Source: Ulota crispa (taxonomy: Eukaryota; Streptophyta; Bryopsida; Orthotrichales; Orthotrichaceae). Taken from it: DNA of 64,000 nt. This document shows, piece after piece, positions 36,187 to 47,842 of the stretch (the stretch's first letter is position 1; each line of letters begins with the position of its first letter). The position numbers were made by a program, and so were the translations under genes. Below the pieces are notes generated by a model. That model was not told the DNA's origin and searched no databases. It was given only the letters and a program-made list of their open reading frames with translations. The stretch spans positions 18,704,358 through 18,768,357 of the forward strand of contig OY987244.1 in NCBI GenBank assembly GCA_963920765.1. Reading direction: 5' to 3'.

Positions 36187-37616
36187 TCATCCAATGTTTT
36201 TACTAATATAAGCTATTTTCATCCAAAATTTAGCAAATCACATGTGTGCCTAAGTAGAGATTTGGCAATTTCATCCACTTTTTCACCCAAATTTTTTAGC
36301 ATAGTGATTGTTAGGGACATTTTGAAGTAAGATTTAGGCAAAAAAATTGCCAAGAAAAAAAACCTTGTCTTTAACCCTTAAAGGCTTAAATGTCCAAGGA
36401 CATTTTTTCTCAAATAACACTCAAAACTGCCATTTTCAGATATGAGAATCCAAGATAAATAATTTTCTTCTTTTTACAATTCTAACCATAGAATCCTACA
36501 TAAGATTTATGCAAAAAGCCATTATGGTGAAAATTTCATGAAGTTTGGCTATATAAATTAAGAGATTTAATCATTTGACGTTAAAAATACATAGTTTTTT
36601 TACCCTTGCCCACCATTCTCAAACCCCTTTGATCACATGTTATGAACATTATGTGCAACATGCGTGTTGTAGGGAGTTGCCCAACATGCTCCAAATCATG
36701 TTAGGCATATTTCCACAAATTTTCAAAATCAACAAAGATGTAATAGGTTTGTGGTGTTGCAAGAGCAACCTTAGCATTACCTGCAATTAAATGAAAAAAA
36801 GTATGTATTAATGTTTGGACTTATTATAGTGTAATCTTTGCATCTCTAAGTAAAGCAAGTTTAAATAAAATCAACAACTCCATTAAGCACTAATTTTTTG
36901 TTTACAATTAACAAGATGCCTTTATAGGTGATGGCGTTGATTTGTTAATTTTGCACACTGGGAGACTCTCAATCAAATGGAAGTTAACCTTGTTGTACAA
37001 GTGAAGCTAAGGGAGGACTATTTTCCATGTCGTTGAACAAAACTGTAGCCAATAACTTTCACGTGAAGAGGGAGAAAACACATGGTAAATTCTTAAAAAA
37101 AGGTACAACATTTCCAAAATATGCCAATAGACAAAACGCGTTTGTTTTGTTTTTTCATGTGGAGAGCCCATAAATCTTGTAGGCCAAATTCTTCAATTTT
37201 CATTTTGCAATATTTGCACAATTTTATGCACTAGTATAGACTAAAATTTTGTCTTTTTTGCAAATCAAAATCCGGCTGGCCTTGCATGGAAGTTTGGCCT
37301 AACAAGTAACTCAGGTTCAAATTTTAATATTGGGGGGAGTAGTTTTTGTTGCAAAAGTGGAGAGGGAAATGCTATATCAGTATATCCTGAGCAAGGATAT
37401 GTGAGTTGTGAGCTTGGATTTTTTTTAGAATACTAAATTTCACCTACGATTGTGTACATAGGGTTATACAATTACGTATTTTAACTTTCATTGCTTGATA
37501 AAATTGTCATTTTTTAATTTCTCCATTAATTCTGAGCTCAAAATCAATTCCCGCTCACAAAATCTTGAATCACCACTCATGTCTTACGCTCAAAAATAGC
37601 GTGGTTCCCAGTGGAG

Positions 37617-38391
37617 ATGCCCTCTCTGTTATTCAAACACGGTATAGCAGGGTATCAGACCCGATTTCAATTACCTCGACCCCTGCGGCATTCCGAGGGT
37701 TTAGGGTTTGGGAGTTCGGGCGATGGCGAAGTGATTTACACGAAGCTGAGCGATTCTCTCTGGCATCGTGCGCGATTGCTTGCGTCTCTCGTCGTCAAGA
37801 TGTCTGCAGCCAGGGTGGTGATGGGCCGTGCGAAGCGGGGATTGTACGCAGGTCGCCACATTCAATTCGGAAACCAAGTCAGCGAGGACGGTGGCAACAA
37901 GTGAGTCCTTTCTCTTTCACCTTCTTTTTCCCTTTCGTTTCCATTATAACCACTTGCAGTCGATATCCAATCGTGGAAAAATCCATACTCGCATAAGCTC
38001 GGTTTTGGTACTAAACAACGGTGCCATCTGGATCCCCCGCAGATCACGCCGGACGTGGAAACCGAATGTGCAAACGAAACGGATATTTAGCTTAGGGTTG
38101 GATCGGTACATCAGAGTGAGTATCACCATGCACGCCCTGCGTTGCATCGACAAGGCAGGGGGTTTGGACGAGTATCTGCTCACCACTCCTGCACACAAAC
38201 TGGATAACGACTTAGCCCGGGAGTGGAGGACCAAGATTGCGGCAGTGTATTATAAGCTGTACAACATGGAGTTCTCCATGCTGAATGTCAAGCCTGGTAT
38301 GGAGGCCCAAGTGCCTCGACATATTCAAGCCAGGCAAAGCGGATTAACCTTAGAGCAGTTGAACACCCTAGAAGGTCGCAGTGCATCCTAA
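37617..38391 (+). CDS. Mitochondrial large-subunit ribosomal protein bL28m, 2 exons
   Basis: Exon 1 is 37617-37900 (donor GTGAGT) and exon 2 is 38043-38391; the split Lys codon (AA + A) restores the frame. The protein is 210 residues, close to the plant family length, and belongs to the large subunit of the mitochondrial ribosome. Diagnostic core: VVMGRAKRGLYAGRHIQFGN, VSEDGGNKSRRTWKPNVQ, KRIFSLGLDRYIRV, then TMHALRCIDKAGGLDEYLL and a K-rich tail region. An alternative ATG at 37800 would give 149 residues starting MSAARVVMGRA. I prefer 37617 because family members carry 60-70 residues before VVMGRAKRG and the extra segment is open. That N-terminus is poorly conserved, so the start is uncertain. 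Confidence 0.9.
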
Positions 38392-41300
38392 CTCCTAAGG
38401 GTAAGATTCTATCATAAAAACAACATTTTGTTTATGTCCAGGGTTTCTAGTTTTTGAAATACCCTAATATCTTGTGAAGCTATTCTAGAATTCAGGCAAT
38501 TCGAGATTCTCAGATGTCTCAATCATTTTACATTCGACTCCCTTCTCAGAGCATAGCGCTCTTCAATGGTGTGGCTCATTTTTTTGTCATAGTGGAAACC
38601 TTCGGACATGAGTCTATACCAGTGGAACTTTTTGTCTGTGTCAGTAAGGAGCTTTTTTTCTTCTCATATTTGTCGAGAGTATATTCTTTGACATTGGCCT
38701 CCTTCCTTGACTAGTATCCAGTTTTGAGTATGTTGCTCAATCAAGTGGCAACTACGTCAACGACTAGTGTGCGAGTAGCAATAAGTGTGGCCATTATCAC
38801 GATTCATGCATATATACAGTTTTCATCGAAACCTCTACACCTGCTTGACTTTTTCTCCTTTTCAAATTGACTGACTGCCTGGTTGCTTTCTGTGTAACTT
38901 TTAGGTGAATGTTATTTTTTCGTTGGTGGAGCCGAGAAGGTTTTAGAACCAGATGTGTAGGTATTCTTTTTGAGCCCTCGGAGGAAGCAACAGTAGGGTG
39001 TGAACATTCTTTGGGTCATCTAGGGTTATGTTCACTAATCGTGTCTCGAGCATCCTAGCTCATAGCTCATACTGGTTATCTTTGATTCATATGATTCATA
39101 GCTTTTGTTTTGTAATTTTGTTGTATTAGTGATAAGGAAACAGATCAGCTTGTAGATACACTGATATCCGCAGCAGCTTTGCTCACAAGAGAGTAAGAGG
39201 TGTGTCCATGGCTGGGGTCAAACTGACCACATAATTTCTATGGCAGGCATAGAGAACCTGGAAAAACCGGTGGAGAAAATTCAGCTTTTTCTACCAAGTT
39301 AAGTTACATGAACCAACGTACCTGTGGTTGTGTTGTTTTTTGCAAAGCTGAATACTTACTGTCACAATTAACTTTGATTGGTTTCAATTCTTAATTTTAC
39401 GTTGATGTTGCTGAACGTTGTAGAGAAAAGTAGGAGCGGATTTGTGAGAATGGACGTTGGTGCCTTAAATCTGTGTATCAATGTCAAGGGAAGGATGACA
39501 AACATAGGTTCTTCAATTTCAAAGGGGTTCTTCATTATGATCTCTGATCGATTGTTTCAAATAATGACGGCTTCCGTTGTGCCACTGAGACTTCGGCGTA
39601 CGTGAACGTACCAGTACGGTACTAAAGAAGTTCTTGTTCAGAATGTAGACAAGTTTATGAGACAAGTGTGTTTTTCCAAAGTTGTTTCATGTAGAGTACG
39701 GTAGCTGTATAAAGTAGATTTCCTCAAAAAAGCAATTCCATGGATCTTTTGCGTACTGGAAGCCGGATGAAGCACCGACTAGCTAACCAAGGATTCTCAT
39801 ATCATTGGAATTTTTTTGTTGAAAAGGAAAGGGAGAAATCATTGGTTTGAATCATGATCACTTCTAGCCTTCTGTGTTGCATTGTTCATTCTTTTTGCTT
39901 CGTATGGGCTACAGTATTTCAAACTCAGAAGCAATAGGATATCATGCTCCTTTGTTGATGGCGTGTCCTAAATAAAGTAGGGTGCCCTAAAAGTGGACTG
40001 GCTCTTCAGATTGCCTGTACAGATAGTGAAAGACAACTACTACTGTGAGTTGAGGAGCAAGTTCTGTACTTTTTTCGTTGAGCGAAATATTTGCATCTGC
40101 TTGTATATGCCAGATTTGTTATGAAGGTATAGTATGAAGTCTAATAATGCTCCTTTCATCAACTCCTTGAGGTCTGGGGGTAGTTTAAGTTTCTCAAGAT
40201 AAAACGACGTATAGTAAAATGTAACCTGGAGGAATAGTTTGGTACTAACTTTCAAACCAAAAATTTAGACAGAGAGCTATAAACCATATTCATAAAATTG
40301 GACTTATTGTTGCATTCATCACTGTTCATTAACAATATTTGATTTTTTAGATTTCTCATTATTTATTGGTGAGATTGAGTATTAAAAGTTTTTCACAAAA
40401 AGTAATTTGCTATAGATTTCAAATTTTTGTTTGTTTTAGAATATTCATATATATTGTATTTAGTGCAGTAATATTTGAAGAGTTGTGCTTCAAACTAATA
40501 GAGATAGTATTTGGTATGAAAATAATCTTGTGGTTCAAACTTTTACAATGAAGGGTATCGAAACTTAAAATTGTACATATGCTTGAGAATTAACTTCAGA
40601 AAAAGTGGCCTAAAATTGAAAGTCTTCGTATATAATGGCATGTTTGAATGTGTTCATTATGCAAAATATACATGTTGCGGCAATTAGGAAAGTACAGGCA
40701 TAATGGATCATATAAAAGGAAAATTTTAAGGTTTTGGATTTTACCTTATAATTATATTATCTGAACACAAAAAATTAGTTGGTAAATAAAAACCTAATGT
40801 TGGTTTAAGCATGTATATGAGTTTTTTATAAACAAAGGATGAATTATAGAATCAATTGGATTCACTTACAAATGCCTTAATAGCAATTTTGGGTCTTCAT
40901 AAATTAGTTAAAGGAAAAGTCATGAGTGACTTTTGTCCCTTTGAGGAACTCAAATAGGTGTCATAGACATACATTTGACATCATGTTGGACAACTTTTCA
41001 AGCCTCTATTTCAAATTGTAATTCATCTTTTGAGAAGTTTTCAACCTCTTCCATAAGTTTGAGTTCACTTGATATAGTTGAAATGTTAAGACTATCCCAC
41101 ACAAGACAATCTTGATCACACTATAAGTGTGCAAGTGCTAAAACCAAACTATTTGGGACAACTGTAAAAGGTGCATGTTGTAATAGCCAAGCACTCAAAC
41201 CTTCTCTAAAGCTTAATTTCTAAAGATGTTTTGTATATGCTCTCTTGCATTGTATACTAATGGGACACTTGATTAGCAAATGAATTCCATTATATTGCAA

Positions 41301-41490
41301 TTGTAAATTTCAAACTAAGTCACAAACATACGACTATTGGTCAATTAGGATTTTTTTGGGAATATTTGGCATTTGTCAAGAAGCTGTTTCTTCATGAGCG
41401 TTTCTTCAAGTACTAAATGGTCCTTGTATGAATATAGTCAACACTTTTGGTAGGCAACATCTTTGAGGGGTTGAGTACATCCAAGTGACA
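38392..41490. other. Gene-free stretch after bL28m
   Basis: The first few hundred bases are probably the bL28m 3' UTR. No further exon with recognisable coding signal was found; the 39378-39605 and 40040-40255 ORFs match nothing known to me. Confidence 0.5.
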
Positions 41491-41495
41491 TCTTA

Positions 41496-41915
41496 GAGCA
41501 TCCCCAATCCAGTCGTAACAGCATACTCTAGCATGTTGTTAGACCAAGTCTGATGGCGGGGCAAGAGGAGGGTAGGGCCATTTCCTAACTCTCCAACCCC
41601 CAATGCACACACTTTATAACACTCACTAAACACAGTTTTTTTAATTGATTATGTCTTTTTTAAGTGTTTGCGTGAGGAGATTCATGTCAGAAACATCTAA
41701 AATTGTGTTAGGGTCAAAGAATCAAACACTCTGGAGTGGTATTCAGGACTCTCCAAAGAATGCAAATATGCACAAGAGGGGCTCTTATATAGAGAGCCCG
41801 GAAAAATGCAGTTGCAAGTAACTGATGCATTGGAGCCCATGTTTTCACCCAAATTCAATTTAACACTATGAACAAGCTTTTGCCTGCTTGTGTTACGGCT
41901 GGATTGGGGATGCTC
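41496..41915. mobile_element. Tourist-like MITE, GAGCATCCCCAATCCAG ends
   Basis: TTA lies at 41493-41495 and 41916-41918. The ends GAGCATCCCCAATCCAGTCG and the inverse GAGCATCCCCAATCCAGCCG differ once in 20. Length 420 bp. GAGCATC ends with TTA/TAA duplication are a Tourist hallmark. Confidence 0.9.
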
Positions 41916-42128
41916 TTAGGTGACAAATTACACTATATGACCAGTTGAAAGCTTCAAGTGACTCATTCAAACGCAGCCTTTTGATGCACCTTAATAACTC
42001 CTTAAATTTCTTAGTATCCCCTAAAAAGTTACAAATTTCCTTGAAAGAACTTCAAGATATAGTGATGTCATGTTTAAAGAACAAAATGAAAGAGACTCGC
42101 ATCATAAATCTTTTAACATTCTACTTAA

Positions 42129-42776
42129 CCCCTAAATACCTGAGGCCATTTTTGAGCTTCTAGGAATTTGTTCTAAATTGGACAAAAAGACAACATTTTG
42201 ATAATTTGTATCAATTTTTAAAAAAAAATGTAATCATACAAATAAACTAGAGATGTTATAGTTTGCAGAGGAAAAGAAATTACAACAACATTACTTATAG
42301 ATTGAAAGATTATAATGTTTGATCATGAGGGTGTTAAAACTGCAAAAATGACTTGAAATCTTTCCATCCTCTTTTCAATGTTCACACATCAAAACTAAAA
42401 AGTCAGCCACCAAAAACATACAAGGTTAAGGGACATAACATATATAATCAATTTATGGCATTTCAAAATCTCTTCTACAATTTTTGAAAATTAATTTTTA
42501 TTGTAGATTTTTCTCCAAGATCTAGTGTATTTGAGGCTCATTTCCAAGAGCTCTCAAGACTACAAAAAGTCAAGATTGCAATAAAAACCCTTGCATAAAA
42601 TCTTGAATAGAAAAATCATAATTACTCATTTTCAAAATCAGATTTTTGATGCTAAAACAAGACTTCAAAAAGAATAGCTCCAAAATATAAATTACTAAAA
42701 ATAGTAATTTAGTTAGGTTATATTGAACTTCAAAGTATTTTGAACACCAAAATGTGGTGCCTCAAGCATTTAAGGG
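42129..42776 (-). mobile_element. TTAA-flanked, CCC-ended element, alpha type, copy 1
   Basis: TTAA lies at 42125-42128 and 42777-42780. It starts CCCCTAAATACCTGAGGC and its inverse right end is CCCTTAAATGCTTGAGGC. Length 648 bp. It is the inverted homologue of 49684-50315 (shared GATCATGAGGGTGTTAAAA, CAAAATGTGGTGCC-type blocks). Confidence 0.85.
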
Positions 42777-42780
42777 TTAA

Positions 42781-43689
42781 CCCTTTAGAGACCACCAAAC
42801 CATACTTTGGTTTGGGAGAGTAGTTTTTTGGCCTATACAATAAAATTGCTCAACAATTTGGAAAATGATCTTGAAGAATGCTTGTGATCACAAGAATTTT
42901 GCATCCAACCCAAAAAACAACAATAGCATCAGGCATGGGAGTTGATAAATAATGGTGTTTATACATCATGGCCTCAAAATACGTATCCATATTTGGTCAA
43001 AGATGGATCAAAGCAACAACACAATACATCAAACATCCAAGAAGAATGTCACTTTTCAATTGTGCAATCTTAAAAAAAATCAAATTGCTTAAGGAATATG
43101 CCTGTATTGTTTCTCTATACGGTAGTAGTACAAATGTAGTATTTGAGAATCTATTGAAATGATGCTATCAAATTATTAAAAAAAAAAAACCATCCTAAGT
43201 TTAAGGCCAATTCTTGATTGCTTTCATTGATCGGATTTTCCATAACAAATATCAAATTTCTTGTAGAACTGTTTTACGGTAGCAAAGAAAATGGGATTTT
43301 TGATCCTTTTTGTCCACTTAGCTACACGTTGTGATTGCTATTTTTGTCTATTTTGAATGAAACTAGTCTTGTTGGAAAGGTGGGAAACCCTGCTTTTTAG
43401 AAATGTAAGGCTCTTCTCAATCAAAGCTTGCATGAAGCGCTACCATTCAAAACCACACAAGCATGAAAAACTAGAGATTTTCCATATACGGCTCACTCAA
43501 TCATTGTAATGTTTCACCTCCAACGATAGATCTAGCTGAAATTTTGATACATTGCAACAAACAAGGTGTCCTTCACATTTGTACGGTTGGATTATGCAAA
43601 TTGGGTCCATATTTGTTTCAAATGCACATCTAATCTTATTGCCTTGGTTTCTAGTGGATTTTAGGAAAATGTGTGTGGTATTTAAAGGG
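42781..43689 (+). mobile_element. TTAA-flanked, CCC-ended element, beta type, copy 2
   Basis: It begins CCCTTTAGAGACCACC; the inverse right end is CCCTTTAAATACCACAC. TTAA lies at 42777-42780 (shared with the alpha element) and 43690-43693. Length 909 bp, identical to 4715-5623. Non-coding. Confidence 0.8.
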
Positions 43690-43816
43690 TTAAGCTTGTG
43701 ATTATATTGCTTTGTGTATACAATTATCTTAAAATGTTGTCTCTAAAAATGCTCTAGTACTTACGTCTTAGAATCTCCTTGCTCTTCAGATTTCATTAGT
43801 TTTAAACAAAATGAGA

Positions 43817-43943
43817 CACTACAAGGAAACTATAGTCAAATCTACAAAAAGTTGACAAAGATTGTGACCTAATCTACAGTATATTGTAAATTAGGTCACA
43901 ATCTTTGTCAACTTCTTGTAGATTTGACCATGATTTCCCTGAC
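43817..43943. mobile_element. Short palindromic MITE with CACTACAAGGAAA end
   Basis: The left end CACTACAAGGAAA is CACTA-like. Arms of about 45 bp (TCAAATCTACAAAAAGTTGA and inverse) are nearly perfect around a GTATAT centre near 43882. The right end is worn (ATTTCCCTGA). Confidence 0.65.
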
Positions 43944-45030
43944 TCCAGAGTCAAAACACTTTGCATTGAGAGAAGCTACCTTGAAATAATTAAAGTAGGA
44001 ACCTTACCCTAAAAGAGAACTAATGCTACAAGGACAAAACCTTTGATAACATACAGTAAGGTAGAAGCACCTTATATGGACACTAGTCCTTTTTGGACCC
44101 CTAGAATCATCATAATTTTTTTAGGCAAATTTTTGCCTAAATCTAACCTGATATCCCTCCTGGTGAATTGATAATAGGGGAAAAATCAGCCTAGAGGGGC
44201 TTGTTTTGCCAAATGAGTTCTTTGCTTGGGTATGCATTTGCATCAATGGCCAAAAGCAAACAAGTCATGTTGCCCTAAAAGGCGAGGGCAGAAGTGCTTT
44301 TTGCGCCATTTGATGATGTCCAGCATGATCACGTTGCCAGCTGGCGCCACCTTGTTCAATTGGAGGGGCCAATAGTAATTGCGCATCATAGGGTTTTCAA
44401 CGCAAATGAGCTGCTATTTGTCGCATACTCTACATTTTGCAATTTTGTTGCAGCACGCATTGCTTAGTTGCAACAAGATTCTTGCTGAGCTATCTTTGTT
44501 AAGAATTTGGTGACCGCTGCTGGCGCAAATGTGGAAGGCCAAAATGTTGTAGTTAATGCTCGTGTGAGGAATGTGGCTGGGAATTGAAATTGGCGTGAAT
44601 CGAGAAGCAATTTGCTGTTGGAGCAGCAAGTGGATTCTCTAAGAATTCTAATCTGGTGCACTCCGCAGCTGTCCGCTGGTTTTTGCGAGTTGGCGGAGTA
44701 GGGATTGGCTGCGTTGAGGGCCAAATTTGTTGCATATTAGCTTTCTAGACTTGCTTTAGGGTTCACAATTGACAGCGGAGGATTGTGAAGACGGAGGCGC
44801 GGAGGCATGGAGGCACAAAGCCTGGCAGGGCGGAGGAGCAAAGGCGTCAAGGCGCAAAGGAAGCCGGAGTCTGCTTTGGATGTGTCTTACGGGAGGGGGA
44901 GGTGGTTCACTACATTGGTGAACTTAAGAAGCAGGGACTGCACTCAACCTTCACTTGTCTTCCATCTTTGTTTTGTATTTGTGTTGGTGATTGTTGTTAT
45001 TGATTTTGCTTACTGCTCTCTTTAGTTCTT

Positions 45031-47752
45031 GTGATGAAGTGTCCGAAGATAGGTGGTACGATACATGCACCTCTTTGTAAATGTCTTTACAGTGGACGTG
45101 TAGAGACTTCAAAGAAAAACAAGGATTTAGGAATTTTTGGGTTTGCGTCCTCATTGTCGTCTGGGGCAGCAACTGTTGTTGCTTCAGCGTCCTGGTCAGC
45201 AACTGCCGCTTTGGTTGCTGCCACCATGAGTTTGGACTCTGATTGTATTATGTTGAATAGATTGTCCAATGCTGTTAAGGGTAAGGGTGTTGCAATTGAG
45301 GAGCCTGAGACTATTGTTTTAGATTCTGCTATTGCATATGTGTCACACGACTTGGCAAAAAAACTTAAAAAGAATTACAACCTGCAGAGGCACTTCCAAG
45401 ATAGTTGGGCTACTAAGTTTACGTGAGGTGAGCCTATTGTTGGGGCTAGCGGCAGTATCACCCATGTTTGTTGTAAAATTTGTACTGCAGTTGAGGGACA
45501 CCAGAAGTTGCTTGTCCCAAAAGTAGATTCGCTTTGGAAACATGCTGGCCAGAGGACATGCCCTTGCAACATTCGGGAGATTAGGAAGGGGGAGCACTAA
45601 TACTTGGGCTCTACTCAGCACATTAAAAATGAGAAACTCTTCTTTGCCAAGGGAGGGATCAAAACTTTGTTGCAAAGGGTTGTTGACAAGCTGGGCAGGT
45701 GAAAGAGCGAAGGAAGAAGACTATCCAAATGAAGGTTGTCTTCAACATTCTACAGCACGACTGTCCTATGTCCGATTATAGAGCTGTTGAAGACCTCCTG
45801 GTGCAATTGAATGTTCCAGAGCTCCCGAAGAAGCACTGGAGCAAAAGTGCCGGCTAGGACTTTGCGAATGCAATGGCGGCAGTTTGCTCCAACATGCTAA
45901 AAGTTGAAGTTAAGAAGGCAAGATTCCTTGCTCTCTCTGTTGATGAAGTCACATCCAATGATAATCAGCAATGAGAATCAGCAATGGTTAAGTATACACG
46001 TTTATACTTGTTTAAATTATGCAAGGCAATCCATGATGGCTACTATATGTCGAGTTGTAGAGGATGCCAACGCTACCAACACTTATGAGCTCATCTATGA
46101 TATGCTTGCTTGGCATGGAGGCTTAACCGCTTAAGAAATTGGAGAGAAACTTGTCTCTTTCGGGGCAGTCAGAGCATCAGTCTTTCAAGGTTAAAGGACG
46201 GGCATCACTACTCAGCTGAAATCCAAAGCCGCCCCATATACCATCACTGAGCATGACATGGCCCATAGAACTAGTCTTGCGGTGGAGGCTCTTTCCAACT
46301 TGCCAGTTGTTCAGAAGTTGGAGACCTTGTTCAAGGCTTTGTACTCTTATTTCTCGAACCCATTGAAAAGGCATTGGGAGTTCACCAAATTGGCCGAGGT
46401 TGTGGAGATAGAGGGCCTACGCATCTTAAACAAGGTTTCAACCCGCTGGATATTGCTCCTGGAGCCCCTGAAGAGAATCATGGGTGAATATAAAACCCTA
46501 ATCGTGAAGTTCTCAGAAGACTCAAACTAAGAAAGTTCTGCTCAAAAGAACCTCCTCTTGTTGTATGACATTTCTACCCTTCTTGCTTTGCCATGTTTGT
46601 TGCCACTCTTGGAGAGCATTCAAGGTTTGATAAAATTTGCTGAAAGCGGTTTTGTGTTTGTCTCTGATTTCTTGGCTGCGGTTAAAATTTGCCAAGCTAA
46701 AATCTATGAGATGTACTGTGATAGTGCTACTTCTTATAATGCTATTCATTTTCAGCTCTTCATAGATATTGTGGATAACCATTCTCACACCATTTCTCAA
46801 GAATGGATGGTAGATTTGAACAATGGAGCTGAGAGTCTATCTTTTCGGATGGCGGGGCACACGTATCCTGCCCACTGCATCCATGCTACAATAGGGATTC
46901 CAAAGCCCGTGAGCAGGATTGACTTTCAAGAGGTCGTGATGGCCGTGAAGGGGCAGTGCACGACAGCGGCGGAGCTCCTCATTTCTCAACTTGAGAAACG
47001 TTTCCCTCATTCAAACATCATGGTGGCGTTTGGGTTTGTCTTTCCCCAGTATTGGTTGCAGCCAACGTGCAACAACTTGTTCCCTTTGCATCTTCAAACT
47101 TTGAAGGAGTGGTTTTCTAAAACCAAGTCTATCTCTACCGGTGATACTTTAGGTAAGTGATTTTATGTTTTATATTCAAGAACATTATTGATTTTCAAGT
47201 GTTGGTGTTTAATAGAGGCCCTTTCTAGACTTTAGAAGTTCACATTCATTATACTAACTCTTAGTCATTGGTTGTGAAGGAGATTTGACACAGGTGGAGG
47301 CTCCCTTGGACGCACGTTGTCTTGACATTTAGGCTATGATTTTCAAGATGACCATGAAGGCAAATGCTTCCAAAGCTATGGAAGAACCATTCAACGTCAA
47401 CCCAATTACAAAGCTTTGGCAACAAGTAGGTTGCAATGTCCTGCTTCATAACAAGATCAGCGAGTATATTAAAGTAGTTGAGATCGCAGTGATGGCAGTG
47501 CTGGGGAGCGTTGAGAACAAGAGAACCTTTTTGACTTTGGCTTATTGTAAATCCAAGGTCAAGAATAGGCTCCATGGGAATCTTGATACTTGCATTCAGA
47601 TGTTTTCACAACAGTTTTATACCCTCAAAAGTTACCCATATGCAGAGGCTTTTGATAAGTGGCGGGAGGCCCGTGTGAGGATGGGGGGTGCATCATTAGT
47701 ATTTCTGTTTCCAATGTTAGACAATGTGGGATGCATGCAACGTATGGTTTGA
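45031..47752 (+). pseudogene. Broken hAT transposase with BED zinc finger
   Basis: The order of blocks follows BED-hAT proteins. A Ser/Ala-rich start at 45031 is followed by a BED finger at about 45425-45560 (WATKF, ...THVCCKIC..., LVPKVDSLWKHAG). SDYRAVEDLL and LPKKHWSKSAG come at about 45770-45860, then the first catalytic-Asp region ARFLALSVDEVTS (about 45920-45955) and HDMAHRTSLAVEALSNL with KRHWEFTKLAEVVE (46250-46400). The large helical ORF 46558-47160 comes next. A GT donor follows at 47154, and after a short intron the C-terminal hAT dimerisation region VVEIAVMAVLGSVENKRTF...KNRLHGNL...FDKWREARV (47336-47700). In-frame stops occur near 45424, 45598, 45714, 45857, 46133, 46193, 46528 and 47331, with a frame change near 45900. 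It cannot be functional. Confidence 0.85.
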
Positions 47753-47783
47753 GATTTTTTCTAATTGTGTGGGGGTGAGTGGG

Positions 47784-47842
47784 AGTACTTGTTGCGCAGG
47801 GCAGGCTCTATCCAAGAGCAGGGTTCAAGTCCCCCAAGTACT
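47784..47842 (+). ncRNA. tRNA-like 59-nt sequence, shortened tRNA or tRNA-derived fragment
   Basis: The first seven bases AGTACTT pair perfectly with the last seven AAGTACT, like an acceptor stem. The T-arm is present as AGGGTTCAAGTCCCC with a B-box (GGTTCAAGTCC), and an A-box-like TTGCGCAGGGCAGG lies near the 5' end. A central hairpin GCTCT-loop-AGAGC replaces the anticodon arm but has a 5-nt loop. At 59 nt it is too short for a normal tRNA. It lies just after the hAT relic. It could be a decayed tRNA or a SINE head; function is doubtful. Confidence 0.4.

Larger units (their letters stand above)
35054..37560. other. Spacer between the divergent SCPDL and bL28m genes
   Basis: 35054-35330 is GC-rich and purine-biased on the plus strand, probably the leader and promoter of the minus-strand SCPDL gene. 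One GAGCATCTCCACC end at 35328 lacks a partner. The remainder beyond the MITE and the 36-bp repeats shows no gene. Confidence 0.5.

Noticed and set aside
37944-38234. Minus-strand open frame across the bL28m intron and exon 2
   Set aside because: It is the complement of the conserved ribosomal protein exon and has no domain of its own.
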